Part shown: piece after piece, positions 26,122-34,862 of the stretch
Numbering within the stretch: position 1 is the first letter of the stretch
How the letters are laid out: every line of letters begins with the position of its first letter
NCBI GenBank assembly: GCA_903840265.1
Contig: CAIMFH010000107.1
Location: 1 to 64,000, forward strand
Length of the DNA: 64,000 nucleotides
Direction: 5' to 3'
DNA from: an uncultured Schlesneria sp.
GTDB lineage: Bacteria; Planctomycetota; Planctomycetia; Planctomycetales; Planctomycetaceae
Translations under genes and position numbers: made by a program
Notes under the pieces: generated by a model
What the model was told of the DNA's origin: nothing
The model's input: only the letters and a program-made list of their open reading frames with translations
The model's database searches: none

Positions 26122-27075
26122 ATGAAATTCATCGGAACTTTGCTCGTTGGACTCGCCAGCCTGATTGCTTGTGGCGTCGGCCGACTGTTTCCTTCGAACC
26201 CGACATCAAGTGGTACGACTCAATCAGCCACGTGTGTCGAACCGCAGCAAGTCGTGACGCGGCGTATCGAGTTCGATCCCGAACCAGCAAACTCGGCGAA
26301 CGATACCCAATCTGACCATGCGATCGCTTCGGATGCCGGCCAGACAGAGGATTCAGAATCCTTGGCGACGTTGAAGCGTAAGGTCGATTTGCTCGAGCAA
26401 GGTGAGAAATTCCTGGCCGGAGTCGATTGCTACACGGCGACGCTTGCGAAGCAGGAAATGGTCGGCACCGAACTGCTGGACGAGCAAACGATGCAACTGA
26501 AATGTCGCCAGAAGCCATTCAGTGTCTACTTAGTCTGGACGGCCGGTGATACGGGTCGCGAAGTCATCTATGTCGAGGGTGAGAACGATGGCAAGATGAT
26601 CGCCCACGATGGTGGATGGAAAGCTCGCCTCCCGGCATTCAACTTGGATCCCAATTGCCGATTGGCGATGCGGGATGCTCGGTATCCTGTCACCAGCGCG
26701 GGTTTTGCTGCTCTGACTACCATGATGCTGGAACTGCATCGCGAAGATGTCGCGAAGAATAGCGGCTTGGCTTCGTGCCGTGCCGAAGAGGATCAGACTT
26801 TCGACGGACGTCCCTGTACTGTTTTCACAACGGAATACAGTTCACAAGCTTCGTCACCAACCTATCGTAAGTCGATCACCTACATCGACAACGAATGGAA
26901 GCTGCCTGTTCATTCGAAGCATTTTGAATGGCCAGCGACTGGCAAGAATGGCGACAATGCCAATCCCGATGACTCGACACTGATTGAGTCCTACTCCTTC
27001 ACGGATGTGGATTTGGAATGTCCTCTGAGTGAAAGTGATTTCGATCGCGACAATTCCGACTATCGTTTTCGCTAA
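26122..27075 (+). CDS. DUF1571 domain-containing protein
   Basis: A 317-residue exported protein with a signal-like N-terminus (MKFIGTLLVGLASLIACGV, with a cysteine at 17 that may be a lipobox). Residues about 25-85 are a low-complexity, disordered linker. The DUF1571 domain is about 90-300, with FLAGVDCYTATLAKQEMV, PFSVYLVW, REVIYVEGENDGKMIAHDGG and LAMRDARYPVTSAGF. This planctomycete/proteobacterial family has no known activity but has a LolA-like lipoprotein-carrier appearance in the middle part (inference). It stands alone. Confidence 0.85.
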   Translation: MKFIGTLLVGLASLIACGVGRLFPSNPTSSGTTQSATCVEPQQVVTRRIEFDPEPANSANDTQSDHAIASDAGQTEDSESLATLKRKVDLLEQGEKFLAGVDCYTATLAKQEMVGTELLDEQTMQLKCRQKPFSVYLVWTAGDTGREVIYVEGENDGKMIAHDGGWKARLPAFNLDPNCRLAMRDARYPVTSAGFAALTTMMLELHREDVAKNSGLASCRAEEDQTFDGRPCTVFTTEYSSQASSPTYRKSITYIDNEWKLPVHSKHFEWPATGKNGDNANPDDSTLIESYSFTDVDLECPLSESDFDRDNSDYRFR

Positions 27076-27100
27076 AAAGACCGTGCGCTCTAAGTATTTT

Positions 27101-27180
27101 CAGGACGAGGCTCCTGCCGAGCCGCGCCCGTGATTGAGATCGCGTCGACATGCGCGTTTCGGCGGGAGCCTCGCCTGCCC
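27101..27180. repeat. Inverted-repeat element, CGAGGCTCCTGCCGAG family
   Basis: Arms at 27101-27127 and 27154-27180 share GGCGAGGCTCCTGCCGAG-type sequence in inverted orientation, a degenerate copy of the perfect element at 36135-36218. Confidence 0.85.
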
Positions 27181-27319
27181 AAAGCCGTCTTCACCTCTGA
27201 TTGACCTTGCCCCGAAGTTGCCTTACAGTATTTCTGTCGCAACTTATTGAGGGCACGGTCGATGCGCTTGCAGCAGCGTCCACGCTCAGCATCAAACAGC
27301 GAACGGAGTGAATCGGGGC

Positions 27320-27826
27320 ATGTCCAGCAGTTTCAGTGGTGGTGAATTTACCGAAGCCGAAACGATGCGTGGCCGAACTTGGCCATGCCTGCGTCAGTTC
27401 TGCGTCTTCCTGGAAAACCGCGTCGGACGCTTAAATGACTTGATGCGGCAGGTGGAATCTCTGGACACGCGAGTCCTCGCCATGAGCATCGTCGATTCCG
27501 TCGACTTTGCGATGGTCCGGCTGATCTTTAACGACACGGATCGGGCTCGCGAGAAGCTGGAACTTTCCGGCTTCATGTTCAGCGAAAGCGATGTCGTCGG
27601 CGTCCAGCTTCCCGAGGGCGAGCAGCCGTTCCACAATATCTGTTCGACGCTGATGAAGGCCGAAGTCAATATCCATCATGCCTATCCGTTGCTCTTCCGA
27701 CATCGGGGACAGGGGGCGGTGGCGATTTATGTTGATGACGTCGATACAGCGACCAATGTCCTGAACGCGGCCAAGCATCGCGTCATTACGGAAACCGACC
27801 TGCAGGACGACGACGAATTCATGTGA
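27320..27826 (+). CDS. ACT-domain protein
   Basis: A 168-residue cytoplasmic protein of two ACT-like halves. The first (about residues 20-90) begins LRQFCVFLENRVGRLNDLMRQVESLDTRVLAMSIVDSVDFAMVRLIF, a clear ACT opening; the second (about 95-160) has a weaker repeat, AYPLLFRHRGQGAVAIYVDD. ACT domains bind amino acids and regulate enzymes, but here no catalytic domain is fused. ATG 27320 is chosen; GTG 27308 is an in-frame alternative. It lies 48 bp before the next DUF1501 gene. Confidence 0.8.
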   Translation: MSSSFSGGEFTEAETMRGRTWPCLRQFCVFLENRVGRLNDLMRQVESLDTRVLAMSIVDSVDFAMVRLIFNDTDRAREKLELSGFMFSESDVVGVQLPEGEQPFHNICSTLMKAEVNIHHAYPLLFRHRGQGAVAIYVDDVDTATNVLNAAKHRVITETDLQDDDEFM

Positions 27827-27874
27827 TCCCGCGCGGACACCACTGTCCACTCGCGCACGCTTTGGAGATCTATC

Positions 27875-29329
27875 ATGACTCGACCCGAAATCTCAGAAGC
27901 GATCGCTCGACGGACGTTTCTGAATCAACTGGCCGCTGCCTCGACCGCCGCGCTGATGTCCGGCGCTCCGCGCCTGGTGGCCGGCAGCGAGCACGAAGCG
28001 GTTACTCATCCCGAGCCCACTGCCGACTCCTGTATTCTGCTGTGGATGGCGGGGGGCATGGCCGCGCCCGAAACATTCGATCCCAAGCGATATCATCCCT
28101 TCGAAATCGGGACGCCGGTCGACAAGGTGATGAGCACCTTTAAGTCGATCGATACTGTCGTCGACAACATCAAGATTTGCGAAGGGCTGGAACAGATTGC
28201 CAGCGTGATGGACCGCGCGACGCTGATCCGGTCGCACTATCAGCCCGACCTGGGCAGCATCTTGCATTCGCGGCATCAGTATCACTGGCACACGGGCTAC
28301 GTCCCGCCACAGACCGTCGCCGCGCCTCACATCGGTGCGTGGATGGCACGAGTCCTGGGACCTCGCAATCCCGTCATGCCCGCATTCATCAATATCGGTC
28401 AACGGCTGGAAGGGATCGGCGAAAACGAAGAGATCAAGGCGTTCACGCAGGCCGGCTTCTTCGGCAGCGAATTTGGTCCGATGAACTTACCCTATCCCGA
28501 CGAAGCGGCCCGCGCGGTCCGTCCACCGAAGGGAATGGAGCCCGGACGCTTCGAAAGTCGACAGAAACTGTTCCGCAAGTTGCTCGATCAAAACCCACAA
28601 CGCGAATATCTCAGCGACTATCACCAGCAATCGATGTTGCGATCGCTCGAGAATGCACATCGCTTGCTGAGCTCCAAAGATCGTGATGCGTTTGATCTGT
28701 CGCTGGAACCGAAAGAGAGCTACGAGAAATACAACACGGGTCGATTCGGTCAGGGCTGTTTGCTGGCTCGTCGACTGGTTGAGTCGGGAGCTCGCTTCGT
28801 CGAAGTGACCACCGAATACATTCCGTTCGTGCATTGGGACACTCACGCCGACGGACATGCTGCGGTGGATCGCTTGCACAAAGAGATTGATCGACCGATC
28901 TCGCAATTGATCCTCGACCTGGAATCGCGCGGGTTACTCGACCGGACTCTGGTGATCATCGCCAGCGAATTCAGTCGCGACATGATCATCGAAGGGGTAC
29001 CGGGATCGAATGCGCGTGATCAAGCGACGGCCCCGACGGATATTCTGAAAGAGCCCAAGCACTACGGCCTGCATCGCCACTTCACCGGCGGCACGTCGGT
29101 CGTCATGTTCGGTGGCGGCGTGAAGAAAGGCTTCCTCTACGGCGAAACGGCTGCCGAACGGCCCTGCCTGGCGATTAAAAACCCAGTCTCTGTCTCAGAC
29201 ATGCACGCCACGATCTTTTCCGCGATGGGGATCAGTCCCAAGACGCAATACGACGTGGAAAAGCGCCCGTTTTATGCGACGGAAGACGGAAAAGGGAAAG
29301 CGGTGAAAGAGGTTTTTAGCCACGGATGA
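27875..29329 (+). CDS. DUF1501 domain-containing protein
   Basis: A 484-residue DUF1501 protein. The N-terminus has a Tat-like signal (ARRTFLNQLAAASTAAL). Family landmarks include LLWMAGGMAAPETFDPKRY, HTGYVPP, YNTGRFGQGCLLARRLVESGARFVEV, HWDTHADGH, and a C-terminal GGTSVVMFGGGVKKGFLYGET. It lacks the usual DUF1549 partner next to it. The last residues (FSHG) and the stop codon TGA are read from the edge of an inverted-repeat arm (AGCCACGGATGA), so the native end of the gene was probably altered by the repeat. Confidence 0.92.
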   Translation: MTRPEISEAIARRTFLNQLAAASTAALMSGAPRLVAGSEHEAVTHPEPTADSCILLWMAGGMAAPETFDPKRYHPFEIGTPVDKVMSTFKSIDTVVDNIKICEGLEQIASVMDRATLIRSHYQPDLGSILHSRHQYHWHTGYVPPQTVAAPHIGAWMARVLGPRNPVMPAFINIGQRLEGIGENEEIKAFTQAGFFGSEFGPMNLPYPDEAARAVRPPKGMEPGRFESRQKLFRKLLDQNPQREYLSDYHQQSMLRSLENAHRLLSSKDRDAFDLSLEPKESYEKYNTGRFGQGCLLARRLVESGARFVEVTTEYIPFVHWDTHADGHAAVDRLHKEIDRPISQLILDLESRGLLDRTLVIIASEFSRDMIIEGVPGSNARDQATAPTDILKEPKHYGLHRHFTGGTSVVMFGGGVKKGFLYGETAAERPCLAIKNPVSVSDMHATIFSAMGISPKTQYDVEKRPFYATEDGKGKAVKEVFSHG

Positions 29330-29901
29330 ACACGGATGAAACACGGATAAAGGCAAAAGAAAGCGGGAGAGGTGGAAGAGGATAAAGCCGGGGAGATGGG
29401 GGATGGTGGAGTTGGTGCATCAGGAGATTACGCAGGCGATCATTGGTGCTGCGTTTGAGGTGCATAAGGTTTTGGGGTATGGATTTCTGGAGCGTGTCTA
29501 TCAGAAGTCGATGCAGGTCGAATTGATTTCACGCGGATTCCGAGCAGAGATCGAATTTGAAATCAGCGTTCAATACAAGGGCGTTGAAGTTGGCTTCTAT
29601 AAGGCCGATTTGCTTGTGAATAAACTGGTCCTCGTCGAATTGAAAATCGCGAAGACCTATGCGGTCGACGACGAACCACAGCTTCTCAACGAGTTGAAGG
29701 CCACCGGAATCAAAGTCGGCCTCCTCATCAACTTCGGAAAAAGCAAAGTCGACTTCAAACGCTTCGCCTATTAACTCTCTTCATGTCTCTCCGCATTACC
29801 TGTCAAATCAAGTATCCCGCAGCCACCTGCATTCCTGATCTTCATCCCCTCTATTCCTTTATCCTCTTTATCCGTGTTGATCAGTGTCAATCCGTGGCTA
29901 C
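29316..29901. mobile_element. GxxExxY gene flanked by inverted repeats (putative element)
   Basis: Imperfect arms of about 36 bp at 29316-29352 and 29862-29901 are reverse complements (TAGCCACGGATGAACACGGA type) and enclose the GxxExxY gene. Iterations of CACGGATGAA give an approximately 10-11 bp period. Gene-free elements of the same arms are at 32268-32425, 46299-46437 and 51469-51612. Both converging neighbours end inside this element's arms. The mobile-element reading is inference; no transposase is known for this family. Confidence 0.6.
29403..29774 (+). CDS. GxxExxY protein (PD-(D/E)XK-like)
   Basis: A 123-residue protein of the GxxExxY family, with the naming motif GFLERVY at 27-33. 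It belongs to the PD-(D/E)XK nuclease-like group: D69, then E79-L-K81 (LVELKIAK), then a Q93-containing helix QLLNELKAT and a C-terminal GLLINFGKSKVDFKRFAY. Length is typical. Catalysis is inferred from these residues, not shown. An AGATGGGG-rich segment and GGGGAGA precede ATG 29403. It lies alone between the two arms of an inverted repeat, and the same arms occur without a gene elsewhere in the window. Confidence 0.9.
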   Translation: MVELVHQEITQAIIGAAFEVHKVLGYGFLERVYQKSMQVELISRGFRAEIEFEISVQYKGVEVGFYKADLLVNKLVLVELKIAKTYAVDDEPQLLNELKATGIKVGLLINFGKSKVDFKRFAY

Positions 29902-31706
29902 TTCTTGATTTGCCCGTTCTTCGGGTTCACAGCGATCCCAAGCTGTTCTGTTTCGTCCACGAAGAACACGAAGCCGTTGAACATTTCGTCGTAGGTTTGC
30001 TGGCCCCAGGGGACGGTTCTTTTTGGGTCGGGGTTATACGGGTTGAAGGCCGAGTTGTCGTAGTGGGCGACTGCTTCGATCACGGTTCCCTTGGATAGGC
30101 GCTTTTGTCCCGGTTCGATTTCGTAACCGAGTTGCCATTCGAAATTGTAGTTGGCGATCTGCAGCAGCGTTTCCCGCGATTTGTCTGGAGCGACTGCGAA
30201 GAAGGTCATGTCCTTGCCGCGAACGTGCATGTGCGAAAACATCCCCATCAGGGTGATGTCGCGATCGAGGGTCTTGCCCGCTTGAATGGCAAAGGCCCCA
30301 TGGCCTGGTGGAATCGCGATCCGATGCGGGTCGAGCAAGAGATGTCGCAGTTGCTTCTGCACAGGTCGTCGAGGAAAACGCAGCCCGACTTGAATCCGAC
30401 AGGTCTCTTCTTTGCCGGTCGTGGTGTAGTGGATTTGTAGTCCTAACGCGGCCAGTTTTGGAATGAGAATCGCGGAGCCGTTGTCGAACCGGCCCATGTC
30501 CATCGGCTGCCCTCCGGGGACGTGACCCGTGATAAAGGTGTGCTCACCAGCCCCCTTGGGCGTGACAAACGCCATGTTGCAGTGATGCACGACGGCGGGG
30601 TTCTGGGGCCGGATTTCAATGGCTTCGACCCACGTATCGGCCAGGAAAATGTGAGGCAGCAACGCATTTCGATAGGGGACGAATCCTGTGGCCGGGATCG
30701 TATGTTCTTCGAGCATCGTCACGATCAGATCTGGTTCGCCGATCCGCCAGCGAGTTGCGGCTTTCGCTGGTTCCGCGGCGGTCTCCGGCGCATCGCCTTC
30801 GGCTCGACCTGATCGCACCCAGTTCGCGATCGTTTCTCGCTCGGTCGTGGACAACGAAGGGTCGTTCTGAAACTTGCCATGCTTGGGATTGGCAAACCAA
30901 GGCGGCATCCGCTGATCGGCGACGACTTCGGCGATCATCTCGGCATGGGATACCGCATTGCGATAGGTCAGCAACGCGAACGGAGCGGCTGTTCCCTCGA
31001 CGTGACAGTTGACGCACCGCCGCTGCAGGATCGGGGCGACATCCTGATGATAGGTCGGATCGGGCTGCTTCGCCGACGGTGGCAGCGGTGCCTCAATTGT
31101 GCAGCCGTCCACAGCAGTCTCCGCCACCGAGACAGCTTGACCGGCGAGCGTCTCGCGAATCGCTTCTTCCAAGTCTCGACGAGTCGGCTCGGGTCGAGCA
31201 CCACCAAGGCGAAGCTGATCGTCGATGCGACCTCGATAGATTAGTTTCCGGTCGGAATCAAGAACCGCGACACCGGGCGTTCGCGTCACGCCAAGAGATT
31301 TCGCACACGAGAGATCAACGTCTTTGACGAAGGCGAATGCCGCGTCGAGTTCAATCGCCTGCGCCGCCATATCGCGAATCGTGTCATCGGCCCCCACGTT
31401 GACCGCCAAAAACTGAACGTCTTGAGGTGTGTAGCGAGAATCCAGGTCAATCAGTTTCGGGATCGAGCGGCGGACCAATGGGCACGACGTGGTCGTAAAG
31501 ACAAAGACGTACGCTCGTTTCTTGCCAAGGTCCGAGAGCGTTCGCGGTAAGGCGCGGATATCCTTAAATCGCAACTCGGGAACGGTATCGCCGATCTTGG
31601 GCGGTTGGGCCTGCGCCTGTGCGAGTTGACCCAGCATGGCCACAACGAGCAACACCATCGCTCCGCGCATCGTCAATCCCCTGGAAATCGACTGGAATCG
31701 AATCAC
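29898..31706 (-). CDS. Redoxin-cytochrome c-copper monooxygenase-like fusion
   Basis: A 602-residue exported protein. After a signal peptide (about residues 1-34) comes a thioredoxin-like domain (about 35-195) with TTTSCPLVRR; only C75 is present, so it is not a CxxC thioredoxin. A c-type haem motif CVNCH is at 231-235. From about 325 a dopamine-beta-monooxygenase-like domain follows, with the HHC at 374-376, an HYTTTG strand and FSHMHVRGKDM as probable copper ligands. The combination is seen in planctomycetes and related groups; substrate unknown. The stop codon TAG is the first three bases of the TAGCCACGG inverted-repeat arm. Confidence 0.88.
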   Translation of the reverse strand: MIRFQSISRGLTMRGAMVLLVVAMLGQLAQAQAQPPKIGDTVPELRFKDIRALPRTLSDLGKKRAYVFVFTTTSCPLVRRSIPKLIDLDSRYTPQDVQFLAVNVGADDTIRDMAAQAIELDAAFAFVKDVDLSCAKSLGVTRTPGVAVLDSDRKLIYRGRIDDQLRLGGARPEPTRRDLEEAIRETLAGQAVSVAETAVDGCTIEAPLPPSAKQPDPTYHQDVAPILQRRCVNCHVEGTAAPFALLTYRNAVSHAEMIAEVVADQRMPPWFANPKHGKFQNDPSLSTTERETIANWVRSGRAEGDAPETAAEPAKAATRWRIGEPDLIVTMLEEHTIPATGFVPYRNALLPHIFLADTWVEAIEIRPQNPAVVHHCNMAFVTPKGAGEHTFITGHVPGGQPMDMGRFDNGSAILIPKLAALGLQIHYTTTGKEETCRIQVGLRFPRRPVQKQLRHLLLDPHRIAIPPGHGAFAIQAGKTLDRDITLMGMFSHMHVRGKDMTFFAVAPDKSRETLLQIANYNFEWQLGYEIEPGQKRLSKGTVIEAVAHYDNSAFNPYNPDPKRTVPWGQQTYDEMFNGFVFFVDETEQLGIAVNPKNGQIKK

Positions 31707-31873
31707 GAACGATCACGATAACCGCACTTGATCGGAACGCCAATTGGAATGTGAGAATGCGTCATTCGCCAAGCCATCAACGGCTGCGACTTCACAGATG
31801 GTTTCCAGCAGCGATAATGTCTCTCAGAGTCGCATTGCGAGAAATCGAGTCGAGACTATCAGCGAGAGAATTC

Positions 31874-32245
31874 ATGGCCAACCATTCACCGCGGTTCCTG
31901 CAAATCGTAGATGCTGTACGCGTTAATATTCGCGAGTGTACCGTCAGCGAAATCCAGGATCGGCTAAAACGGGGTGAGCAGTTTTTGTTGTTCGACGTTC
32001 GCGAAGAGAGTGAGTATGCGGCAGGACACTTGCCGACCGCGAAGTGGCTGGGGAAGGGGATCATCGAACGCGACATCGAATCGATCGTGCCCGATCCCGA
32101 TACCGAGATGGTGCTGTACTGCGGCGGCGGGTTCCGCTCGGCGTTGGCGGCAGACAACCTGCAGAAGATGGGCTACACCAATATCATCAGCATGGATGGC
32201 GGCTTTCGGGGTTGGAAAGATTCTGGGTCTGAAATCGTCAAATAG
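31874..32245 (+). CDS. Rhodanese-like domain protein
   Basis: A 123-residue single-domain rhodanese. The active-site loop is LYCGGGFRS, with the persulfide-forming cysteine; preceding landmarks are LLFDVREESEYAAGHLP and a LGKGIIERDIES segment. It transfers sulfane sulfur in the cytoplasm; partner unknown. The frame is open upstream to 31619, but the domain begins just after ATG 31874, which has a GAGAGA region before it. It diverges from the redoxin-monooxygenase gene. A degenerate repeat arm follows soon after the stop codon. Confidence 0.9.
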   Translation: MANHSPRFLQIVDAVRVNIRECTVSEIQDRLKRGEQFLLFDVREESEYAAGHLPTAKWLGKGIIERDIESIVPDPDTEMVLYCGGGFRSALAADNLQKMGYTNIISMDGGFRGWKDSGSEIVK

Positions 32246-32267
32246 CTAGGCCACGGAGAAGAACTTT

Positions 32268-32425
32268 TAGCCACGGATTGACACGGATGAAACACGGATT
32301 CGGAGGAAGAGATTAAGAGGGGAAGTTGGAAGAAGCTGACACGGCGGATTGCGATGCAGATCCAAGTCAGAGATCAAGATTTCTCTGCTCTTAATCCGTG
32401 TTTCATCTGTGTTCATCCGTGGCTA
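32268..32425. repeat. Inverted-repeat element, TAGCCACGGAT family, gene-free
   Basis: Arms at about 32268-32305 and 32389-32425 are reverse complements with few mismatches. The 83-bp interior has no gene. Same family as the arms around the GxxExxY gene. Confidence 0.9.
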
Positions 32426-32461
32426 CCGCTGTTGTTTTAGGAATTCGTCAAGGAAGAAGAT

Positions 32462-33997
32462 ATGACCTCACTGACTTATGCACTTGAGCGACTGGGGATT
32501 GGTTCGCAACCCAATGCTGTCTGGATCGGTGGCAGCGGGGCCGTGGGTTCGGGGGATGAACTGCGCAGTAGGTCGCCGATTGATGGATCGGTGCTGGCGA
32601 CGTTTGCCTCGGCGACCTCGGCCGATGTTCCGGCGGTGCTGACGGCGTCGATCGAGGCGTTTCGGACGTGGCGGACTGTCCCCGGTCCACAGCGGGGCGA
32701 GTTCGTGCGGCGAGTTGGCAATCGGTTCCGCGAGTTCAAAGACGACCTGGCCAGTGTCATCTCATGGGAAGCGGGCAAGATTACTCAAGAGGCACTCGGT
32801 GAGGTACAAGAGGTCATTGACATCTGCGACTTCGCCGTGGGCCTCAGTCGACAATTGCATGGACTGACAATCACCAGCGAGCGGCCGCAGCATCGGCTGT
32901 CGGAGCAATGGCATCCGTTGGGGCCGGTCGGTGTGATCACGGCGTTCAACTTCCCGATGGCGGTCTGGGCCTGGAACGCCGCATTGGCGTGGGTCTGCGG
33001 TGACCCCGTCGTCTGGAAGCCTTCCGAGAAGACGCCGCTGTGTGCCATCGCGTGTCAGGCGATTGTGGCGGGCGTGCTGAAGGAGATGCCGAACGTTCCG
33101 CCCGGTGTTTCAACGCTGATCGTCGGTGGACGCGATGTGGGTGAATCGTTGTCCGTTGCTCCCGAGTTACCGTTGATCTCGGCCACCGGATCAACGGCGA
33201 TGGGGCGAGCGGTTGCTGAAAGCGTGGCGACGCGACTGGGTCGATCGCTGCTCGAACTGGGTGGCAACAACGGCATGATCGTGGCGCCGTCTGCGGACCT
33301 GGACCTGACCATTCGAGCGATCGTGTTCTCGGCGGTGGGGACTTGCGGGCAACGATGCACCACACTGCGACGCCTGATCGTTCACGAGAGCCTGGCGGAT
33401 GATGTCGTGAAGCGGCTGCGTTCGATCTATGACCGGTTGCCGATTGGGAATCCATTGGAGCAGGGGACGCTGATCGGACCGCTGATTGATGAACAAGCCT
33501 CGTCGGCCATGCATCTGGCATTGATCCGCGCCAAGGTCGAAGGAGGGCGTGTCCATGGTGGCGAACGTCTGCAGGAGGGCGTGCCGTCGGGCGGGGTCTA
33601 TGTTCGACCAGCTCTGGTCGAGATCCCCACGGGCGATGGCATTGTGCAGCAGGAAACGTTCGCTCCGATCTTGTATGTCCTGCGATACAAGACGTTCGAA
33701 GAAGCGATCGCAATTCACAACGATGTCCCTCAGGGGCTGGCCTCGTCGATCATGACGAGTGATATGCGCGAAGCAGAACGCTTCTGCGCGGCGGCGGGAT
33801 CAGATTGCGGCATCGTGAACGTGAACGTCGGTCCCAGCGGAGCCGAGATCGGCGGGGCATTCGGTGGTGAAAAGGCCACCGGTGGCGGTCGTGAATCAGG
33901 ATCGGATAGCTGGAAGGCGTACATGCGACGCGCGACGAATACGATCAATTACTCAACTGAGCTGCCACTGGCGCAAGGGATTCGATTCGATATCTAA
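32462..33997 (+). CDS. ALDH7-type aldehyde dehydrogenase
   Basis: A 511-residue NAD(P)-dependent aldehyde dehydrogenase. The catalytic cysteine is C299 in GTCGQRC, and the glutamate is in LLELGGNNG. The pattern around SERPQHRLSEQWHPLGPVGVITAFNFPMAVWAWNAALA and the ending NYSTELPLAQGIRFD fit ALDH7 (antiquitin/piperideine-6-carboxylate dehydrogenase AmaB type), which oxidises aminoadipate semialdehyde. Neighbouring genes are for a hydroxyproline-type epimerase and a D-amino-acid-like dehydrogenase, so a related ring-amino-acid semialdehyde is also possible. ATG 32462 follows GGAAGAAGAT. A family match is strong; the exact substrate is not settled. Confidence 0.92.
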   Translation: MTSLTYALERLGIGSQPNAVWIGGSGAVGSGDELRSRSPIDGSVLATFASATSADVPAVLTASIEAFRTWRTVPGPQRGEFVRRVGNRFREFKDDLASVISWEAGKITQEALGEVQEVIDICDFAVGLSRQLHGLTITSERPQHRLSEQWHPLGPVGVITAFNFPMAVWAWNAALAWVCGDPVVWKPSEKTPLCAIACQAIVAGVLKEMPNVPPGVSTLIVGGRDVGESLSVAPELPLISATGSTAMGRAVAESVATRLGRSLLELGGNNGMIVAPSADLDLTIRAIVFSAVGTCGQRCTTLRRLIVHESLADDVVKRLRSIYDRLPIGNPLEQGTLIGPLIDEQASSAMHLALIRAKVEGGRVHGGERLQEGVPSGGVYVRPALVEIPTGDGIVQQETFAPILYVLRYKTFEEAIAIHNDVPQGLASSIMTSDMREAERFCAAAGSDCGIVNVNVGPSGAEIGGAFGGEKATGGGRESGSDSWKAYMRRATNTINYSTELPLAQGIRFDI

Positions 33998-34068
33998 TTC
34001 AACCTGGTGATTCTGCTCACCCGAAGTTAAATCAATCCGTCAACGACATCACGTGAAAGAGAATCTCA

Positions 34069-34848
34069 GTGACTCAACCATTTGCTGGAACCCCCTTTGA
34101 TCTGACCGGACGAGCCGCCCTGGTGACGGGGGCCGGTGTCGGCATTGGCAGTGCGACGGCAATGGCGCTTGCCAAGGCCGGGGCGATCGTCGGAGTTCAC
34201 TATCACTCCAGCAAAGACGAAGCGGCGGAGACGCTGGTGGCCATCGAAAAATTGGGTGGTCGCGGGATCCTGTTGCCCGGTGATTTGACAGACGAAACAG
34301 CCGCGAATCGGGTTGTCGATACGTTTCACGCGTTCGCCGGTCGGATCGACATCCTGTTCAATAATGCCGGCAATCCGCTGACGCGATCTACGATTGAGAA
34401 CTGTCCGACGGATCTGTGGAAACAGGCGTTCGATGTGAATGTTCACAGCGCGTTCCTGGTTACTCGTCGAGCCATTCCCGCTCTGAAGGCCAGCGGCAAC
34501 GGCAGCATCATCAACAACCTGTCGCTGTCGGTTCAAACAGGTGGCTCAGGCGGAGCAGGGCCGTACGCTGCGGCGAAGGGAGCTTTGCAGGTCTTCACGC
34601 GGACGTTGTCGAAAGAGCTGGCTCCCATCGTACGAGCCAACGCGATCATGCCGGGTGTCGTGGAGACGCGGCATCACGAAGTCTTTACGACCGCCGAAAA
34701 GATGGAAGACTATCGTCGCCAGACCCCGCTGGGGCGCAACTCGCAAGCGGACGAAATTGCGCAAACAGTGCTGTATCTGGCGAGCGACGCCTCAAAGTTC
34801 GTGACGGGCGGTCTGATCGATCTGAACGGCGGACGGTTCTTGCGATAG
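34069..34848 (+). CDS. SDR-family oxidoreductase
   Basis: A 259-residue short-chain dehydrogenase/reductase. The cofactor-binding motif is TGAGVGIGSAT (near residue 20), followed by NNAG near 100, the active-site serine and YAAAK (near 167-171), and a C-terminal GGLIDLNGGRFL. The substrate is unknown; the neighbours suggest a keto or hydroxyl group in amino-acid breakdown. The start is GTG 34069 with weak AGAGA upstream. It lies 71 bp after the dehydrogenase gene and converges with the oxidoreductase gene. Confidence 0.92.
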   Translation: MTQPFAGTPFDLTGRAALVTGAGVGIGSATAMALAKAGAIVGVHYHSSKDEAAETLVAIEKLGGRGILLPGDLTDETAANRVVDTFHAFAGRIDILFNNAGNPLTRSTIENCPTDLWKQAFDVNVHSAFLVTRRAIPALKASGNGSIINNLSLSVQTGGSGGAGPYAAAKGALQVFTRTLSKELAPIVRANAIMPGVVETRHHEVFTTAEKMEDYRRQTPLGRNSQADEIAQTVLYLASDASKFVTGGLIDLNGGRFLR

Positions 34849-34862
34849 GCGCGAGATCGTAT

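Noticed and set aside
25871-26125. Possible small gene before the DUF1571 gene
   Set aside because: No ribosome binding site, no recognisable features, and it overlaps the start region of the supported gene.
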